Below, in pieces: positions 26,388 through 35,814 of a stretch of DNA of 64,000 nt. Where the stretch lies: contig NZ_VIRL01000002.1 in assembly GCF_006874465.1 (NCBI RefSeq), positions 1-64,000 on the forward strand, given 5' to 3'. Origin of the DNA: Microbispora bryophytorum. GTDB lineage: Bacteria > Actinomycetota > Actinomycetes > Streptosporangiales > Streptosporangiaceae. Numbering within the stretch: position 1 is the first letter of the stretch; each line of letters begins with the position of its first letter. The notes below the pieces were generated by a model. It worked only from the letters and a program-made list of their open reading frames with translations. It was not told the origin of the DNA and did no database searches. The translations under genes and the position numbers were made by a program.

Positions 26388-27338
26388 GTGTCCGTTCGTG
26401 AACTGGTCGTCCTCGGCACGTCGAGTGCGGTGCCCACCCGTCACCGCAACCACAACGGTTACCTGCTGCGCTGGGACGGCGAGGGGTTCCTGTTCGATCC
26501 GGGAGAGGGCACCCAGCGGCAGATGCTGCACGCAGGGGTGAGCGCGCACGACATCACCTGGATCTGCGTCACCCACTTTCACGGCGACCACTGCCTGGGG
26601 GTGCCCGGCGTGGTCCAGCGCATCGCCAGGGACGGGGTGAACCACGAGGTGCGGGCGGCCTACCCCGCGAGCGGCGAGACGTACTGGGGGAGGCTGCGCA
26701 ACGCGTCGGCCTTCGCCGACACCGATGTGATCACACCTCGCCCGCTCTCCGGCGAGGTGGTCCGGTGGCCGTCGGGGCCCGTGACGCTGACCGCGCGGCC
26801 GCTGTCGCACCCCGTCCAGTCGTACGGCTATCGGGTGGACGAGCCGGGCGGGCGCCGCATGCTGCCCGGGGAGCTGGCCAGGCGGGGCGTGCGCGGGCCG
26901 ATGATCGGGGAGCTCCAGCGGCACGGCTCGCTGACGATGCCGGACGGCTCGACGGTCACGCTGGAGGAGTGCAGCGTCCCCAAGCCGGGGCAGAGCGCGG
27001 CCTTCGTGATGGACACGCGGGTGTGCGACGGGGCGTTCGCCCTGGCCGACGGCGTCGACCTGCTGGTGATCGAGTCGACGTTCCTGTCGGACGAGAGCGC
27101 GCTGGCCGCGCAGTACGGGCACCTGACGGCGGCCCAGGCGGGCCGGATCGCGGCCGACTGCGGGGTGCGGCGGCTGGTGCTCACCCACTTCTCCGAGCGG
27201 TACACCACGGCCGACGAGCCGCGCTTCGTGGACGAGGTGCGCACGTTCTACGCGGGGGAGGTCGTGACGGCCCGCGACCTCATGCGCGTCCCCGTGCCGA
27301 AGCGCGCGGACTACCAGGCCCAGCGGGCGGCGAAGTAG
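26388..27338 (+). CDS. rnz: Ribonuclease Z
   Basis: RNase Z trims the 3' trailer of tRNA precursors lacking encoded CCA. The 316-residue metallo-beta-lactamase fold has the HxHxDH signature [10 protein letters not shown] near 61-70, further metal ligands in [15 protein letters not shown] and HFSERY, and the family start [14 protein letters not shown] 26388 is preferred over GTG 26325 because it puts the conserved strand near the N-terminus and has a -10 hexamer directly upstream. Its end overlaps the convergent gene by 28 bp. Confidence 0.93.
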   Translation: MSVRELVVLGTSSAVPTRHRNHNGYLLRWDGEGFLFDPGEGTQRQMLHAGVSAHDITWICVTHFHGDHCLGVPGVVQRIARDGVNHEVRAAYPASGETYWGRLRNASAFADTDVITPRPLSGEVVRWPSGPVTLTARPLSHPVQSYGYRVDEPGGRRMLPGELARRGVRGPMIGELQRHGSLTMPDGSTVTLEECSVPKPGQSAAFVMDTRVCDGAFALADGVDLLVIESTFLSDESALAAQYGHLTAAQAGRIAADCGVRRLVLTHFSERYTTADEPRFVDEVRTFYAGEVVTARDLMRVPVPKRADYQAQRAAK

Positions 27339-28003
27339 CCCACGCCGTACGGCGCGTCGTCGTACAGCAGCTCGGAGGCGGCCGGCGGGGGCGCTCCCTC
27401 CGCCGCGCCGCCGAGGACCTGGAAGGCCGCCCGGCCCGCCGCCCACTGTTCCCGCGCCTCGTCCGGGTCGAGGCCGAGCAGACAACCGGCGTCGCCCGAG
27501 GCGAGCGCGCCGGCGAGCGTCTCGTCGTACGGCACGGCGCCGGGGTGGATGTACCCCGGCGCCTTCTCGGTGCGTCTGGCCGAGCCGTCGCCCATGACCA
27601 GCAGCGCCACCCGCGGCGCCGACGTCGCCAGGCGGCGGCCCAGCGCGGCGCACTCGCCGGGTGGCGCGTCGAAGCCCACCGCCTCGAACCGCAGGACGGG
27701 AAGCACACCCGTCCCCTCCAGCAGCCAGCGGCCGATGGTGAGCGACAGCGGCAGGACGAGATCCCCCGGGCCGACCCGGACGTCGGGGCCCCACGGGCGC
27801 AGCGTCCCCGCGGCGTTCCCGGGGAAGGACGCGGTGGTCTCCGCGCCGCCGACCACGGCCAGCACGTCGGGGCGGGCGTCCAGGAGCGGCCCGGCCGCCG
27901 CGTAGCAGGCCGCGCGCAGGTCGTCGAGTTCGGGCGCAGCGGCCCCGGCGACCTGCGGGACGAGCAGCGGAGGATGCGGGCAGACGGCCGCGGCGACCAG
28001 CAC
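27311..28003 (-). CDS. Class III extradiol dioxygenase-like (LigB-type) protein
   Basis: This 230-residue protein begins [20 protein letters not shown], the family start with the His of the CPHPP motif. It also contains [14 protein letters not shown] and VGYFAARW, matching the actinobacterial subgroup often found between miaB and dapF. The subgroup is annotated as extradiol dioxygenase subunit B-like, but no ring-cleavage role has been shown for this position. The 3' end overlaps rnz on the other strand. The start is divergent from the methyltransferase gene. Confidence 0.85.
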   Translation of the reverse strand: MLVAAAVCPHPPLLVPQVAGAAAPELDDLRAACYAAAGPLLDARPDVLAVVGGAETTASFPGNAAGTLRPWGPDVRVGPGDLVLPLSLTIGRWLLEGTGVLPVLRFEAVGFDAPPGECAALGRRLATSAPRVALLVMGDGSARRTEKAPGYIHPGAVPYDETLAGALASGDAGCLLGLDPDEAREQWAAGRAAFQVLGGAAEGAPPPAASELLYDDAPYGVGYFAARWAW

Positions 28004-28032
28004 CCGATCACCCTACCCCGCCGGACCACGCG

Positions 28033-28038
28033 CAGAAT
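28033..28038 (+). promoter_or_regulatory. Likely -10 element of the methyltransferase gene
   Basis: CAGAAT ends seven bases before ATG 28046, consistent with a leaderless transcript. Confidence 0.4.
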
Positions 28039-28045
28039 GGGACGT

Positions 28046-28579
28046 ATGGACAGCAGCACGGTGGCGTTCGCGACCGTACCGACCAGGCTGGGCGACGTGC
28101 TCGCCGCCGTCACCGAGGACGGGGTCGCCGCGACGCATTTCCAGGACGGCCCCCTGGTCAGGGAGCGCATCGCCGATCGCCTCGGCATGGCCGTCGCCGA
28201 CGACCGGGTCCGGACGGCCGCGGCCGGCGAGGAACTGGCGGCGTACTTCCGGGGTGAGCTGAAGGAGTTCCGCGTGCCGGTGGACTGGCGGCTCATGTCG
28301 CTACTGCAGCGGCAGGTCCTCGGCACGTTGTCCGCCACGGTCCCGTACGGCGAGGTGGTGACGTACGGGGAGCTGGCGGCGCGGAGCGGCACGGGGGTCC
28401 CGGCGCGGGCCATCGGCTCGATCATGGGCGCCAACCCGATCCCGATCATCGTGCCGTGCCACCGGGTCGTCGCGAGCAACGGGCTCGGCGGCTTCAGCGG
28501 CGGTGAGGGAGTGGAGTCCAAGCGGTGGCTGCTCACCCTCGAAGGCCACCTGCCTCCCACTCTCGACTGGGACATCTGA
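28046..28579 (+). CDS. ogt: Methylated-DNA-[protein]-cysteine S-methyltransferase
   Basis: The 177-residue protein has an N-terminal ribonuclease-like part and the C-terminal methyltransferase domain. That domain includes VPYGEVVTYGELA, the helix-turn-helix Arg finger region GVPARAIGSIMGANP, and the active site IIVPCHRVV with acceptor Cys near residue 137. It removes alkyl groups from O6-alkylguanine in a suicide reaction. ATG 28046 follows a -10 hexamer without a ribosome site. It may be an Ogt- or AGT-type paralogue, and the exact subtype is not certain. Confidence 0.92.
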   Translation: MDSSTVAFATVPTRLGDVLAAVTEDGVAATHFQDGPLVRERIADRLGMAVADDRVRTAAAGEELAAYFRGELKEFRVPVDWRLMSLLQRQVLGTLSATVPYGEVVTYGELAARSGTGVPARAIGSIMGANPIPIIVPCHRVVASNGLGGFSGGEGVESKRWLLTLEGHLPPTLDWDI

Positions 28580-28594
28580 CCTCCCCGCCGCTGG

Positions 28595-28600
28595 GACACT
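28595..28600 (+). promoter_or_regulatory. Likely -10 element of the miaA leaderless promoter
   Basis: GACACT ends seven bases before GTG 28608. Confidence 0.45.
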
Positions 28601-28607
28601 GGAGGGT

Positions 28608-29519
28608 GTGGGGCAGCTACCTGTGATCGCCGTCGTGGGCGCGACCGCGGCGGGAAAGTCCGATCTGGCCGTCGAGCTCGCGCTCCGCCTGAACGGCGAG
28701 GTGATCAACACCGACTCCATGCAGCTCTACGAGGGCATGGACATCGGCACGGCCAAGCTGACCCGGGAGGAGCGGCGCGGCGTCCCCCACCACCTGCTGG
28801 ACATCTGGCCGGTGACGCGGACCGCGAGCGTGGCCGAATACCAGCGGCTCGCCCGCCCCCTGATCGAGGGCCTGCGCTCCCGCGGCCGGGTGCCCGTGCT
28901 GGCGGGCGGCTCCGGGCTCTACGTGCGCGCCGCGATCGACGACCTGGAGTTCCCGGGGACCGACCCGGACGTGCGCGCCCGGCTGGACAAGGAGCTCGCC
29001 GCGACCGGCCCGGCGCCCCTGTACGAGCGGCTCAAGGGCCTCGACCCGGTGGCCGCGGAGAACATCCTGCCGAGCAACGGCCGCAGGATCGTCCGCGCCC
29101 TGGAGGTCATCGAGCTGTCCGGGCGGCCGTTCTCCGCCACGATGCCGTCGTACGACGCGGTCTACGACAGCGTGCAGATCGGTGTCGAGGTGCCGCGGCC
29201 GGTTCTCGACGAGCGGATCGAGCGCAGGGTCGCCCTCATGTGGGAGGCCGGGCTGGTGGACGAGGTGCGCGCGCTCGCCGCGCGCGGCCTGGCGGAGGGC
29301 AGGACCGCCGGCCGGGCGCTCGGGTACGCGCAGGTGCTGCGCTTCCTGTCGGGGGAGTGGACCGAGGAGCAGGCGCGGGAGGAGACGGTGCGGGCCACCC
29401 GCAGGTTCGCCCGGCGGCAGGAGTCGTGGTTCCGCCGCGACCCTCGCGTGGTGTGGCTGCCGTTCGACGCGCCTGACCTGGCCGGTCGCGCGATCGCCGT
29501 GATCACCGGCGCCTCCTAG
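28608..29519 (+). CDS. miaA: tRNA dimethylallyltransferase MiaA
   Basis: MiaA transfers the dimethylallyl group to A37 of tRNAs reading UNN codons, giving i6A, the substrate of MiaB. The 303-residue protein has the P-loop GATAAGKS at 11-18, the DSMQLYEGMDIGTAK substrate segment, the LAGGSGLYVRA motif and the RALEVIELSGRPFS region. GTG 28608 is chosen because it gives the normal N-terminus and sits behind a -10 hexamer. Longer starts overlap the methyltransferase gene. The stop codon forms part of the dapF -10 element. Confidence 0.96.
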   Translation: MGQLPVIAVVGATAAGKSDLAVELALRLNGEVINTDSMQLYEGMDIGTAKLTREERRGVPHHLLDIWPVTRTASVAEYQRLARPLIEGLRSRGRVPVLAGGSGLYVRAAIDDLEFPGTDPDVRARLDKELAATGPAPLYERLKGLDPVAAENILPSNGRRIVRALEVIELSGRPFSATMPSYDAVYDSVQIGVEVPRPVLDERIERRVALMWEAGLVDEVRALAARGLAEGRTAGRALGYAQVLRFLSGEWTEEQAREETVRATRRFARRQESWFRRDPRVVWLPFDAPDLAGRAIAVITGAS

Positions 29520-29522
29520 ACT
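29517..29522 (+). promoter_or_regulatory. -10 element of dapF overlapping the miaA stop codon
   Basis: TAGACT ends six bases before ATG 29529. Its TAG is the miaA stop codon. Confidence 0.5.
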
Positions 29523-29528
29523 GCTGCC

Positions 29529-30341
29529 ATGCGTTTTGTGAAGGGCCACGGCACCGAGAACGACTTCGTCATCCTGCCGGACGCCGACGCCACGCTGGAC
29601 CTGTCCGCGGCGGACGTCGCGGCGCTGTGCGACCGGCGTGCCGGCATCGGCGCCGACGGGGTGCTGCGCGTCGTGCGCACCAAGCTCTGCCCCGAGGCGG
29701 CCGGGCCGGCCGGCGAGGCCGAGTGGTTCATGGACTACCGCAACGCGGACGGCAGCATCGCCGAGATGTGCGGCAACGGTGTCCGGGTCTTCGCCCGCTA
29801 CCTGGTCGACGCGGGCCTCGCGGCGCCCGGCGAGTTCGCCGTCGCCACCCGCGGGGGCCTCAAGCGCGTACGGCTCGGGGTGACGGGCGACGTGACCGTG
29901 GACATGGGCCGGCCGCGGGTGCTGGGGGACAGCGGCGCGGTCGTCGACGGGCGTGAGTGCCGCGGCGTGAACGTGAACATGGGCAACCCCCACCTGGCGT
30001 GCGCCGTGGAGGAGCCGGTGGCCGGGTTCGACCTCGGCCGCGAGCCGGACTTCGACCGCGCGGACTACCCGGAGGGCGTCAACGTCGAGATCTTCAACAC
30101 CGTGGGCGACCACAGGGTGACCATGCGGGTGCACGAGCGGGGTTCGGGGGAGACGCGCTCGTGCGGCACCGGGGCGGTCGCGACGGCCGTCGCCGCCGCG
30201 CACGCCGCCGGGGAGACCACCGGCACCTGGGAGGTCCGGGTGCTCGGCGGCACGGTCACCGTCACGCTGGAGGAGGACACGAGCTACCTGTCGGGGCCGG
30301 CCGTCCTCGTCGCCTCGGGGGAGTGGCCCGCCGTCCTCTGA
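29529..30341 (+). CDS. dapF: Diaminopimelate epimerase DapF
   Basis: DapF converts LL- to meso-diaminopimelate for peptidoglycan and lysine synthesis. The 270-residue protein has both catalytic cysteines: MCGNGVRVF (Cys near 80) and SCGTGA (Cys near 212), plus the start KGHGTENDFV and ERGSGET. The length is normal. In most actinomycetes hflX follows soon after; here it is 27 kb away. Confidence 0.96.
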   Translation: MRFVKGHGTENDFVILPDADATLDLSAADVAALCDRRAGIGADGVLRVVRTKLCPEAAGPAGEAEWFMDYRNADGSIAEMCGNGVRVFARYLVDAGLAAPGEFAVATRGGLKRVRLGVTGDVTVDMGRPRVLGDSGAVVDGRECRGVNVNMGNPHLACAVEEPVAGFDLGREPDFDRADYPEGVNVEIFNTVGDHRVTMRVHERGSGETRSCGTGAVATAVAAAHAAGETTGTWEVRVLGGTVTVTLEEDTSYLSGPAVLVASGEWPAVL

Positions 30342-30413
30342 TCGTCCAAGGGACTTGCGGAACTTTGTTCTAACCCCCCACCCTGGGTCTGAAGAGTGGA
30401 TCGAGGAGGGCGC

Positions 30414-31172
30414 ATGGATCCGCGTGACGCGGTGGTGGAGACGAAGGCGGCCATCGGGGCCCTCGGCGGGGGCTTCATGATCTCGCGGGAGGTCAAGGCG
30501 CTGTGCGAGCGTCACGGCCTCGGCCCACGGGATATGTACTTCCGCGGCAGGTGCGGCGTCCTCGGCGAGGTGGACGCCGATGTCGTGCTCGCGGCGGTCG
30601 TCTTCTTCCCGGCCGGGCACGTCCGCGAGTCGTGGGAGGGCGGGCGCAAGCTCCCGGCCGAGGAGGCCGCCTCGCTCTACGCCGGCGCCTGCCACGACTG
30701 GGGACGGCGCCGGCTCGCCGGGCTCGGGAACGCCGACCGGCTGGCGGAGCTGCTCGCCGCCGTCGCCGACGGCGCCGACCCGTTCTGCGCGCCGCTGTTC
30801 GCCGGATGGCGGGCCATGCCGCGGCCCGGCGGCGGGCCCGCTCTGGCGGCCCACCTGCTGCACGTCGTGCGGGAACTGCGCGGCGGCCGGCACGCGACCG
30901 CCGTGGTGGCGCACGGACTCGACCCGCTGGATGCCACCCTCGTGGGCGCGGACGGCACCGGGACTCCGATCCCGTACGACCGCGCCTCCGACGTCGCCCG
31001 TTTCCTCGCCTGGCCCGAGCCCTACCCGGAGCCGTCGGCGGAGACCGCGGAGCGCAGGGCCGGGGTGGAGGAGCTGACCGACGACCTCGTCGCCCGTGCG
31101 TACGCGGCGCTCGGCCCGGCGGAGCTCGCCGAACTCTGCGCCCTCCTCCGGGAGGCGTCCCGGGTGCGCTGA
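30414..31172 (+). CDS. SCO6745-family protein
   Basis: This 252-residue, mostly helical protein resembles the actinobacterial SCO6745 family, with the repeated pattern of a GGFMISREV-type N-terminal helix-turn-helix, GLGPRDMYFRGRCGVLGEVDADVV and LARPLLA-like segments. Related proteins occur next to secondary metabolite genes, but no activity is certain. ATG 30414 is chosen because GAGGAGG lies 6-12 bases upstream. It is the first gene of the accessory region after dapF. Confidence 0.8.
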   Translation: MDPRDAVVETKAAIGALGGGFMISREVKALCERHGLGPRDMYFRGRCGVLGEVDADVVLAAVVFFPAGHVRESWEGGRKLPAEEAASLYAGACHDWGRRRLAGLGNADRLAELLAAVADGADPFCAPLFAGWRAMPRPGGGPALAAHLLHVVRELRGGRHATAVVAHGLDPLDATLVGADGTGTPIPYDRASDVARFLAWPEPYPEPSAETAERRAGVEELTDDLVARAYAALGPAELAELCALLREASRVR

Positions 31173-31246
31173 CGCGCTGACGCGCCGGTGAGCATAAGGC
31201 CGCGTTCGTTTGGGTCATGGTCGGCGACCTGGCAGACTGACTGCCC

Positions 31247-33523
31247 ATGGACGTGGACATCTGGGCCTGGGTCGGTAGCACCCAGCGTGAACTGCACGAG
31301 GCGGGCAACACGGGGCTGGCCATGGCGCTGGGTGACGTGCCCGGGCAGGCGCTGGAGGGCCGTTTCACCCAGCTCGACGTCGTGGCGCCGGCGATCGCGC
31401 AGCACGCCGAGACGCTGGAGAAGCCGTGGCTGGAGTTCTTCGCGCGCTACTGGCACCTGGTCGGCCGGGCGGGTGACCGGGCGATCGGCGCGGTCGCGCT
31501 CGACGACGCCGTGGCACTGGCGGACTTCGCCCAGCGTGACGACGTCCGGGACTGTCCCGCCGCCCCCGGCGCCGTGGAAGTCCTGGCGATGACCCAGGCC
31601 AACACCGACGGCCCCGGCTACGCCGAGACCCGGCTGGCGACCCTGGGCGCGGCCCTCAACAGCGTCGGCCCCGACTCTCTCGCCTTCTCCGGCCTGGCCA
31701 CGCAGTACGTCGCCGCCCTGCTCGACGCGGGCCAGGCGGCCGAGGCCGTCGCGTACGCCGAGGCGGCGGTCGAGCGCCTGCGCGGCGAGGAGCGCGAGGC
31801 GAGCTGGGAGCTGGGCGCCGCCTCCGTGCGGGCCCTGCTCGCCGCCGGCCGCCCGGACGACGCCCTGGCCGCGCTCGACGCCTCGACCGGCTTCAAGCCG
31901 GACGACCCGGTCGCGAAGGGCCGCCGCGAGACCCTGCTCAGGTCGCAGGTGCTGGCCACCCTCGGCCGTGTGCAGGAGGCCGTGGACGCGCTGCCCGACC
32001 TCGACGTGGTGGGCGACCACGCGCGCGAATGGGTGGAGTGGGCCCGCACGGTCCGCATGCTCACCGAAGGCATCGCCAACACCTGGCAGCTCGGCCGCAT
32101 CCTGCGGCAGTGGATGGCCTACTTCGAAAGCGTGGGCGGCCACCGCGCCCGGTTCGAGCTGGCCCTGACGGCCGGGCACCTGGCGGTCGCCCGGCAGGGT
32201 CTGTGGCAGGCCCGCCTGCTGGCCGACTACGCCGAGGCCGTGATCGCCGATCTGCGCGCCACCGAGGGACTCGCCGAGCGGGTGGCCGAGCTGCGCGCCG
32301 CGGCGGACGACGCCAAGGAGCTTCCGCCGCCCGGCCCCCGCGACGAGCTGGTGGCCTACTTCGACGCCGCCGACGGCCGCACGGCCGACCCCGAGCGGTG
32401 GGTGGGCTGGCTGTGGCCGCTGTCCGGCACCGACCTCGAGGCCACCCGGCGCCACACCACGACGCTCGGGTTCCTCGGCTACGCCCCGGTGGGCGCCGAC
32501 GTCTACTGGAAGACGGTCGTCGAGGACGGCGACCCGGCCGCCGCCGGCGACGAGGACATCTCCTACCTCACCGGCCTGCTCATCGAGGCCGGGCAGGACG
32601 AGCGGGTGGAGACCCTGGCGGCCCGGCTGCCGCAGACGCGTTCGCACCTCGCGCTCGCCCGGCTCCACCGCGCGCGCGAGCGCTGGGAGGAGACGGCGGC
32701 CGAGGCCGAGCAGGCGGCCGCGAACGAGGGCGGCCTGGAGGCGCTCCGCCTGTGGTCGGGCGCCGTGCAGCAGCTCGGCGACAACGTCAAGGCGGCCGAG
32801 ATCCTCAAGCCGCTGCTCGACTCCGGCGAGGGCGAGGAGGAGGACGTCTGGCGGATCATCGTCCTGTCCACCGCCGTGGAGGACTGGGCGACCGTCCGCG
32901 CCGCGGGCACCAAGCTCGGCATGCCGATCGAGCCGGGCGAGGGCCCGATCGAGGAGGAGTGGCACCTGGTCCGGGTGATCCTCCCCGCCCCCGACGGCAG
33001 TCAGCGGGAGGTGCTCGCCGTGCGGACCGGCCCGGCCACCGCGCGCCTGGCGATCCCGCAGCCCCGCGGCATGGACTACAACGCGGGCGACGTCGTCGTG
33101 ATCGACCCCCGGCCGCTGGAGCCGATTCCCGAAAACGAGCAGGAGCGGGAGAGCTTCGTCATCCCGTTCGCCGGGGTGACGATGCTGCGCCCGGGCGGCT
33201 ACACGAGCTGGTTCTTCGACGGCGCGGCGCCGTCGGAGGACGAGTGGGCCGAGTTCAACGAGGTCCTCGCCGAGCGCGGCTGGCCGATGTGGGTCTACAG
33301 CGACGAGAACTACCGCGTCACCCACCCGGCCACCGGCGAGCAGCTGCCCGGCGTGTTCGGCTGGATCGCGATCCCGCCCGCCGCGCGGCCGGCGGAGCTG
33401 GACGCCGTCCTCGACGACGTCACCGAGCAGTGGTCCCACCCGCTGGCGTGGCTCGACCTCGCCCGTGAGGTCGGCATCGAGGCCGAGCGGCACGAGCGGA
33501 TCTCCAAGGAGTACGGCCTCTGA
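31247..33523 (+). CDS. Large hypothetical protein with TPR-like helical repeats
   Basis: I cannot name this 758-residue protein. Residues 110-560 are a run of Ala/Leu-rich helix pairs with TPR spacing (AALLDAGQAAEAVAYAEAAV, ALLAAGRPDDALAAL). The last 200 residues form a separate beta-rich domain with several aromatic patches (GGYTSWFFDG, RGWPMWVYSDENYR). No signal peptide or membrane segment is seen, so it is probably a cytoplasmic scaffold. ATG 31247 follows CAGACT by eight bases and has no ribosome site. Confidence 0.8.
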   Translation: MDVDIWAWVGSTQRELHEAGNTGLAMALGDVPGQALEGRFTQLDVVAPAIAQHAETLEKPWLEFFARYWHLVGRAGDRAIGAVALDDAVALADFAQRDDVRDCPAAPGAVEVLAMTQANTDGPGYAETRLATLGAALNSVGPDSLAFSGLATQYVAALLDAGQAAEAVAYAEAAVERLRGEEREASWELGAASVRALLAAGRPDDALAALDASTGFKPDDPVAKGRRETLLRSQVLATLGRVQEAVDALPDLDVVGDHAREWVEWARTVRMLTEGIANTWQLGRILRQWMAYFESVGGHRARFELALTAGHLAVARQGLWQARLLADYAEAVIADLRATEGLAERVAELRAAADDAKELPPPGPRDELVAYFDAADGRTADPERWVGWLWPLSGTDLEATRRHTTTLGFLGYAPVGADVYWKTVVEDGDPAAAGDEDISYLTGLLIEAGQDERVETLAARLPQTRSHLALARLHRARERWEETAAEAEQAAANEGGLEALRLWSGAVQQLGDNVKAAEILKPLLDSGEGEEEDVWRIIVLSTAVEDWATVRAAGTKLGMPIEPGEGPIEEEWHLVRVILPAPDGSQREVLAVRTGPATARLAIPQPRGMDYNAGDVVVIDPRPLEPIPENEQERESFVIPFAGVTMLRPGGYTSWFFDGAAPSEDEWAEFNEVLAERGWPMWVYSDENYRVTHPATGEQLPGVFGWIAIPPAARPAELDAVLDDVTEQWSHPLAWLDLAREVGIEAERHERISKEYGL

Positions 33524-33592
33524 TCCACCCGTCCCGCACCCTGGCAAAACCTTGCTCTAGAGTCGGGTTCGATTCTTGGGCGAGGAGGCGGC

Positions 33593-34354
33593 GTGATCCT
33601 GGACCGGTTCCGTCTTGACGGCAAGGTGGCCATCGTGACGGGGGCCTCGTCGGGGCTCGGCGTCGCCTTCGCCGGGGGCCTGGCGGAGGCGGGCGCCGAC
33701 GTGGTGATCGGGGCCCGCCGTCCCGAGGGCCTGGAGCGGACCCGGCGGCTGGTCGAGGAGACCGGCCGCCGCTGCCTGGCGGTCCCGACCGACGTGTCGG
33801 ACCCCGAGGAGTGTCAGGCCCTCGCCGACGCGGCCATGGGCGAGTTCGGCCGGATCGACGTGCTGATCAACAACGCGGGCGTCGGCACGGCCGTGCCCGC
33901 CCTGCGGGAGACTCCCGGCGAGTTCCGCCGCGTGATCGACGTCAACCTGAACGGCACCTACTGGATGGCGCAGGCCTGCGCCCGGGTCATGCGGCCGGGA
34001 TCGTCGATCGTCAACATCGGCAGCGTGCTCGGCGAGACCACGGCCGGGCTGCCACAGGCGGCCTACAGCGCGTCGAAGGCCGCCGTCGCCGGCCTCACCC
34101 GCGACCTCGCCCAGCAGTGGACCTCGCGCCGGGGCATCCGGGTCAACTGCCTGGAGCCGGGTTTCTTCGACTCGGAGATGACCGCGCAGTATCCCGACGG
34201 CTACCTCGACCGCGTGCGGGAGCAGCGGGTCCTGATGAAGCGTTCGGGCGATCCGGAGGAGCTCGTCGCGGCCGCGGTCTTCCTCGCCTCCGACGCCGGT
34301 TCGTACGTCACCGGGGCGGTGCTCCCGGTCGACGGAGGCATTCTCGCCACCTGA
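33593..34354 (+). CDS. SDR family oxidoreductase
   Basis: This 253-residue classical short-chain dehydrogenase has the cofactor loop TGASSGLG at 16-23, NNAG near 93, the Ser of NIGSVLG, the active-site YSASK near 158, and the closing VDGG. An Arg pair after strand two (GARRPEG) favours NADP(H). GTG 33593 has a GAGGAGG site. The substrate is unknown. It lies alone between the helical-repeat protein and the glycine betaine operon. Confidence 0.92.
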   Translation: MILDRFRLDGKVAIVTGASSGLGVAFAGGLAEAGADVVIGARRPEGLERTRRLVEETGRRCLAVPTDVSDPEECQALADAAMGEFGRIDVLINNAGVGTAVPALRETPGEFRRVIDVNLNGTYWMAQACARVMRPGSSIVNIGSVLGETTAGLPQAAYSASKAAVAGLTRDLAQQWTSRRGIRVNCLEPGFFDSEMTAQYPDGYLDRVREQRVLMKRSGDPEELVAAAVFLASDAGSYVTGAVLPVDGGILAT

Positions 34355-34519
34355 TCCCGGCCCGGCTGCCACCACGCCCGGGGGTCGGTCCTCACACCGC
34401 GCCGCCGCGCCCTCACCGCCCGGTATTGCCCGCGGAGCGAAAGATCACCGGACGATCACGATATGGAGTTTAGGTGGCATTTTTCACCATATGAGGGGCA
34501 GCAGGGCCCTAGCCTCAGA

Positions 34520-34536
34520 CCTGTTGTCAAAACAGG
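34520..34536. promoter_or_regulatory. Palindrome, possible operator of the glycine betaine operon
   Basis: CCTGTT and AACAGG flank a five-base spacer, the size of a typical dimeric repressor site, about 160 bp upstream of the ATPase gene. Confidence 0.35.
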
Positions 34537-34542
34537 ATCCGT

Positions 34543-34559
34543 GTTGCGCGTAGCGCAAC
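34543..34559 (+). repeat. Perfect 7-bp hairpin in the glycine betaine operon leader
   Basis: GTTGCGC and GCGCAAC enclose a three-base loop GTA. No T-run follows. Confidence 0.5.
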
Positions 34560-34698
34560 GCCTGTGCGTGTGCCCTGAGGAGTCGTTGGCCCCCCGCTCT
34601 TCATTCACGGCGTTCGAGCGGCAGCCCTCGCGCCGTGCTTTGGCGTTTCCGGGCGTCCACGCCGCCTCGCGGGCGAGCGCCAAGTGAGGGGAATCAGA

Positions 34699-35814
34699 GT
34701 GGGCACAGCCGCGATCGAGGTTCGCGGGCTCTGGAAGATCTTCGGTCCCAAGGCCGACCGGATCATCGGCAGCCCCGACGCCGAGCTCGAGCCCGCGCAA
34801 CTGCGGGCGAAGACGGGGTGCACCGCCGCCGTCAGGGACGTCAGCTTCGAGGTACGCCCGGGCGAGGTCTTCGTCGTCATGGGCCTTTCGGGCAGCGGCA
34901 AGTCGACGCTGGTGCGCTGTCTCACCCGGCTGATCGAGCCGACGGCGGGAGAGTTGCGCATCGACGGCCAGGACGTGCGCGCCATGTCGGCCAAGCAACT
35001 GCGCGAGCTTCGCCGCCACCGGGTGAGCATGGTCTTCCAGCACTTCGGGCTGCTGCCGCACCGGAAGGTCGTGGACAACATCGCCTACGGCCTGGAGATC
35101 CAGGGCGTCGGAAAGGCCGAGCGGCACGAGAAGGCCCGGCGCATCCTGTCGCTGGTCGGGCTGGAGGGCCATGAGGACTCCTATCCCGAGCAGCTGTCGG
35201 GCGGCATGCAGCAGCGGGTGGGGCTGGCCAGGGCTCTCGCCGTCGACCCCGAGGTGCTGCTGTTCGACGAGCCGTTCAGCGCGCTCGACCCGCTGATCCG
35301 CCGCGACATGCAGGCCGAGGTCATCCGGCTGCACCGCGAGGTCGGCAAGACCATGGTCTTCATCACCCACGACCTGTCCGAGGCGCTCAAGCTCGGCGAG
35401 CGCATCGCGATCATGCGTGCGGGCGCGATCGTGCAGGTGGGCACCCCCGAGGAGCTGGTCGGGGCGCCCGCCGACGAGTACGTGGCCGACTTCGTGCGGG
35501 ACGTTCCCCGGGCGCAGGTGCTGTCGCTGCGCTGGATCTCCCGCGCCCCCGAGCCCGGCGAGCCGCTCGACGGTCCCGAACTCCCGGCCGGCACCGTGAT
35601 CCACGACGCGGTCCCGGCCGCGATGGCCTCCGACCGGCCCATCCGGGTCGTCGCCGACGGCGAACTGGTCGGCGTGGTGAGCCGCGTCGACATCCTCGGC
35701 GCCGTACGGCCCGAAACCGAGCGCGTGGTCGTCACCGCCCCCGCCGAGACGGCAGAGGCGAGGACTCGCGGGGGCGCGGCGGTCGCCTCGGCCGGCGCGT
35801 CAGGGGAGGCGTAG
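34699..35814 (+). CDS. Glycine betaine/proline ABC transporter ATP-binding protein
   Basis: This 371-residue ATPase of the OpuAA/ProV group imports osmoprotectants. Features are the family N-terminus [10 protein letters not shown], Walker [10 protein letters not shown] near 61-69, signature [15 protein letters not shown], Walker [13 protein letters not shown] and a single CBS-like segment near 310-340 ([18 protein letters not shown]). That segment is shorter than the two-CBS regulatory module of OpuAA. GTG 34699 is chosen because AGGGGA lies 6-12 bases upstream. The permease gene begins directly after its stop. Confidence 0.93.
   Translation: MGTAAIEVRGLWKIFGPKADRIIGSPDAELEPAQLRAKTGCTAAVRDVSFEVRPGEVFVVMGLSGSGKSTLVRCLTRLIEPTAGELRIDGQDVRAMSAKQLRELRRHRVSMVFQHFGLLPHRKVVDNIAYGLEIQGVGKAERHEKARRILSLVGLEGHEDSYPEQLSGGMQQRVGLARALAVDPEVLLFDEPFSALDPLIRRDMQAEVIRLHREVGKTMVFITHDLSEALKLGERIAIMRAGAIVQVGTPEELVGAPADEYVADFVRDVPRAQVLSLRWISRAPEPGEPLDGPELPAGTVIHDAVPAAMASDRPIRVVADGELVGVVSRVDILGAVRPETERVVVTAPAETAEARTRGGAAVASAGASGEA

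Larger units (their letters stand above)
34355..34698 (+). other. Leader of the glycine betaine importer operon with three palindromes
   Basis: This 344-bp region has no convincing gene, though a 74-codon frame (34463-34687) ends just before the operon. It contains ATATGG/CCATAT arms at 34461-34466 and 34487-34492, CCTGTT-GTCAA-AACAGG at 34520-34536, and GTTGCGC-GTA-GCGCAAC at 34543-34559. The first lies in an AT-rich stretch likely to hold the promoter. The others could be an operator and an RNA hairpin. Confidence 0.55.

Noticed and set aside
26765-28579. Long plus-strand frame of 604 codons covering rnz and the next genes
   Set aside because: Only its last 178 codons, from ATG 28046, match a protein (the methyltransferase). 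The rest is out-of-frame sequence of rnz and the dioxygenase-like gene.
33560-33580. Second T-loop-like GGGTTCGATT
   Set aside because: The flanking bases do not pair as a T-stem and no cloverleaf fits.
34463-34687. 74-codon frame before the glycine betaine operon
   Set aside because: It lacks a ribosome site, has no family match, and its start lies in one of the palindromes.
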